NCBI GenBank assembly: GCA_041568335.1
Contig: JBFFZZ010000198.1
Span: 1 to 5,918 of the forward strand
DNA from: WVWW01 sp041568335
GTDB taxonomy: Bacteria; Acidobacteriota; Polarisedimenticolia; Polarisedimenticolales; Polarisedimenticolaceae
Direction: 5' to 3'
Length of the DNA: 5,918 bases
Of this stretch, positions 4,958 through 5,918 are shown one piece after another. The translations under genes and the position numbers were made by a program. Position 1 is the first letter of the stretch. Each line of letters begins with the position of its first letter. A model generated the notes under the pieces. It had not been told where the DNA came from. It ran no database searches and worked only from the letters and a program-made list of their open reading frames with translations.

Positions 4958-5918
4958 ATGCGTCCGGTCGTCCTCCTAGCTCTCTTCATCTGTACGTTAT
5001 CCACCGCCCAGGAACCCGCAGCGAAACCCGACCTGCTCGGCTTCACGTCGGAGGGATCGGCCGCGCAGCGGGAACGTGAGGAGCGCTTCGACGCGCTGCT
5101 CGACGCGGGCAATCTGAATCAATGGATGAAGCACCTCTCGGCGCACCCGCACCCGGTCGGCTCGCCGTGGGGCAAGTCCAACGCCGAGTGGATGCTGGAG
5201 CGGTTCCGCGAATGGGGCTACGAGGCCGACCTCGCGACGTATCACGTCTTGTTTCCCACTCCGGTGGAGCGTCATCTCGAGCTGCTCGAACCGGGGTCCT
5301 TCATCGCCGCGCTCAACGAGCCCGCCGTCCCCGGCGACGCGACGTCGCAGCAACAGGACGAGCACCTGCCTCCCTACAACGCCTTCTCGGTCGACGGCGA
5401 CGTGACCGGCGAGCTGGTCTACGTCAACTACGGCGTCCCGGACGACTACGAAGAGCTCGACCGGCGCGGCATCTCCGTCGAGGGCAAGATCGTGATCGCG
5501 CGTTACGGCGGCTCGTGGCGCGGGATCAAGCCCAAGGTCGCGGCGGAGCACGGCGCCATCGGCTGCATCCTCTATTCCGACCCGCGGGACGACGGCTACT
5601 TCCAGGGTGAGGTCTACCCGGAGGGCCCGTTCAAGAACGAGCATGGCGCGCAACGCGGCTCGGTCGCCGATATGCCGTTGTTTCCCGGCGACCCGCTGAC
5701 CCCGTTCGTCGGCGCGACGCGGGACGCGAAACGGCTGGATCGCAGCGAGGCCCCGACCCTGACCAAGATCCCGGTGCTGCCGATCTCCTACGGCGACGCG
5801 CTGCCGCTGCTCGAGTCGATCCGCGGCCCCGTCGCCCCGGAGGCGTGGCGCGGCGCGCTGCCGCTGACCTACCGCCTCGGCCCCGGCCCCGCGAAGGTGC
5901 ATCTCAAGGTCGCCTTCG
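4958..5918 (+). CDS. Secreted M28 peptidase, glutamate carboxypeptidase II/PSMA-like, partial (catalytic part beyond right edge)
   Basis: This is the N-terminal 320 residues of an exported zinc peptidase of the M28B (GCPII, NAALADase) group, expected to cleave peptides in the periplasm or outside the cell. MRPVVLLALF begins a Sec signal peptide with likely cleavage after Ala17 (STA-QE). Residues 60-110 match the opening of the GCPII protease domain (HPHPVGSPWGKSN, then FREWGYEADLATYHVLFPTP). The PA/apical domain covers about 140-300: YVNYGVPDDYEEL, KIVIARYGGSWRG (to residue 189), GCILYSDP at 202-209, QRGS at 232-235, GDPLTP at 244-249 and WRGALPLTYRLGPGP near the end. By eye alignment Arg188 equals PSMA Arg210 and Thr248 equals calcium-site Thr269. 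PSMA Asn257, which contacts the P1' glutamate side chain, is Ser235 here. The window ends about 30 residues before the first zinc ligand (His377 in PSMA), so activity cannot be judged. It follows the VOC gene by 12 bp. Confidence 0.92.
   Translation, partial: MRPVVLLALFICTLSTAQEPAAKPDLLGFTSEGSAAQREREERFDALLDAGNLNQWMKHLSAHPHPVGSPWGKSNAEWMLERFREWGYEADLATYHVLFPTPVERHLELLEPGSFIAALNEPAVPGDATSQQQDEHLPPYNAFSVDGDVTGELVYVNYGVPDDYEELDRRGISVEGKIVIARYGGSWRGIKPKVAAEHGAIGCILYSDPRDDGYFQGEVYPEGPFKNEHGAQRGSVADMPLFPGDPLTPFVGATRDAKRLDRSEAPTLTKIPVLPISYGDALPLLESIRGPVAPEAWRGALPLTYRLGPGPAKVHLKVAF

Noticed and set aside
4949..4991. Lipobox at Cys12 of the M28 peptidase signal peptide
   Set aside because: The residue before Cys12 is Ile, which does not fit a lipobox; cleavage after Ala17 by signal peptidase I fits better.
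4997..5902. Minus-strand open frame (301 codons) antisense to the M28 peptidase
   Set aside because: Arg/Val/Ala-rich with no recognisable domain. The plus strand encodes a clear GCPII-like protein over the same bases.

Overview
The window comes from a GC-rich bacterium, about two-thirds G+C by eye, with strong G/C preference at third codon positions. It is probably diderm. An AmpG-type muropeptide permease implies peptidoglycan recycling, one peptidase carries a lipoprotein signal, and another carries a Sec signal. Secreted GCPII-like M28 peptidases, LTA4H-like M1 lipoproteins and paired bPH2 proteins are common in lineages such as Acidobacteriota, Gemmatimonadota and Myxococcota. That placement is a guess; no rRNA or other marker is present.

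Layout: six protein genes fill almost all of the sequence, in two divergent blocks. The left block is on the minus strand and is read from about 3024 down to 1. It holds an M1 metallo-aminopeptidase lipoprotein (1171-3024, TTG start), a short bPH2 membrane protein of YdbS type (517-1146), and the first 175 codons of a YdbT-type bPH2 membrane protein (1-527, running off the left edge). The genes are 24 bp apart and then overlap by 11 bp, so they look like one operon. The right block is on the plus strand. It holds an AmpG-family MFS permease (3156-4436), a VOC (glyoxalase-fold) protein (4547-4945), and the N-terminal half of a secreted M28 peptidase related to glutamate carboxypeptidase II/PSMA (4958-5918, cut by the right edge before its catalytic zinc ligands). 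The VOC and M28 genes are 12 bp apart and are probably co-transcribed from a promoter in the 110-bp gap after ampG.

How the genes may work together: the two peptidases are exported and AmpG is an inner-membrane importer of cell-wall fragments, so the neighbourhood suggests extracytoplasmic peptide trimming and reuse of cell-envelope material. The bPH2 pair is an envelope function of poorly known role. This link is inferred from position and family only.

Intergenic DNA is scarce: about 0.12 kb between the divergent blocks and 0.11 kb before the VOC gene. Both gaps contain small dyads and weak promoter-like elements. The most notable are a 16-bp near-perfect palindrome over the proposed -10 of the VOC-M28 unit and a 9-codon leader ORF, with its own Shine-Dalgarno, overlapping the start of ampG. 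I see no mobile element, RNA gene, CRISPR array, origin or recognisable new multi-gene system. The window looks like ordinary chromosomal housekeeping and envelope genes with a few details worth checking.
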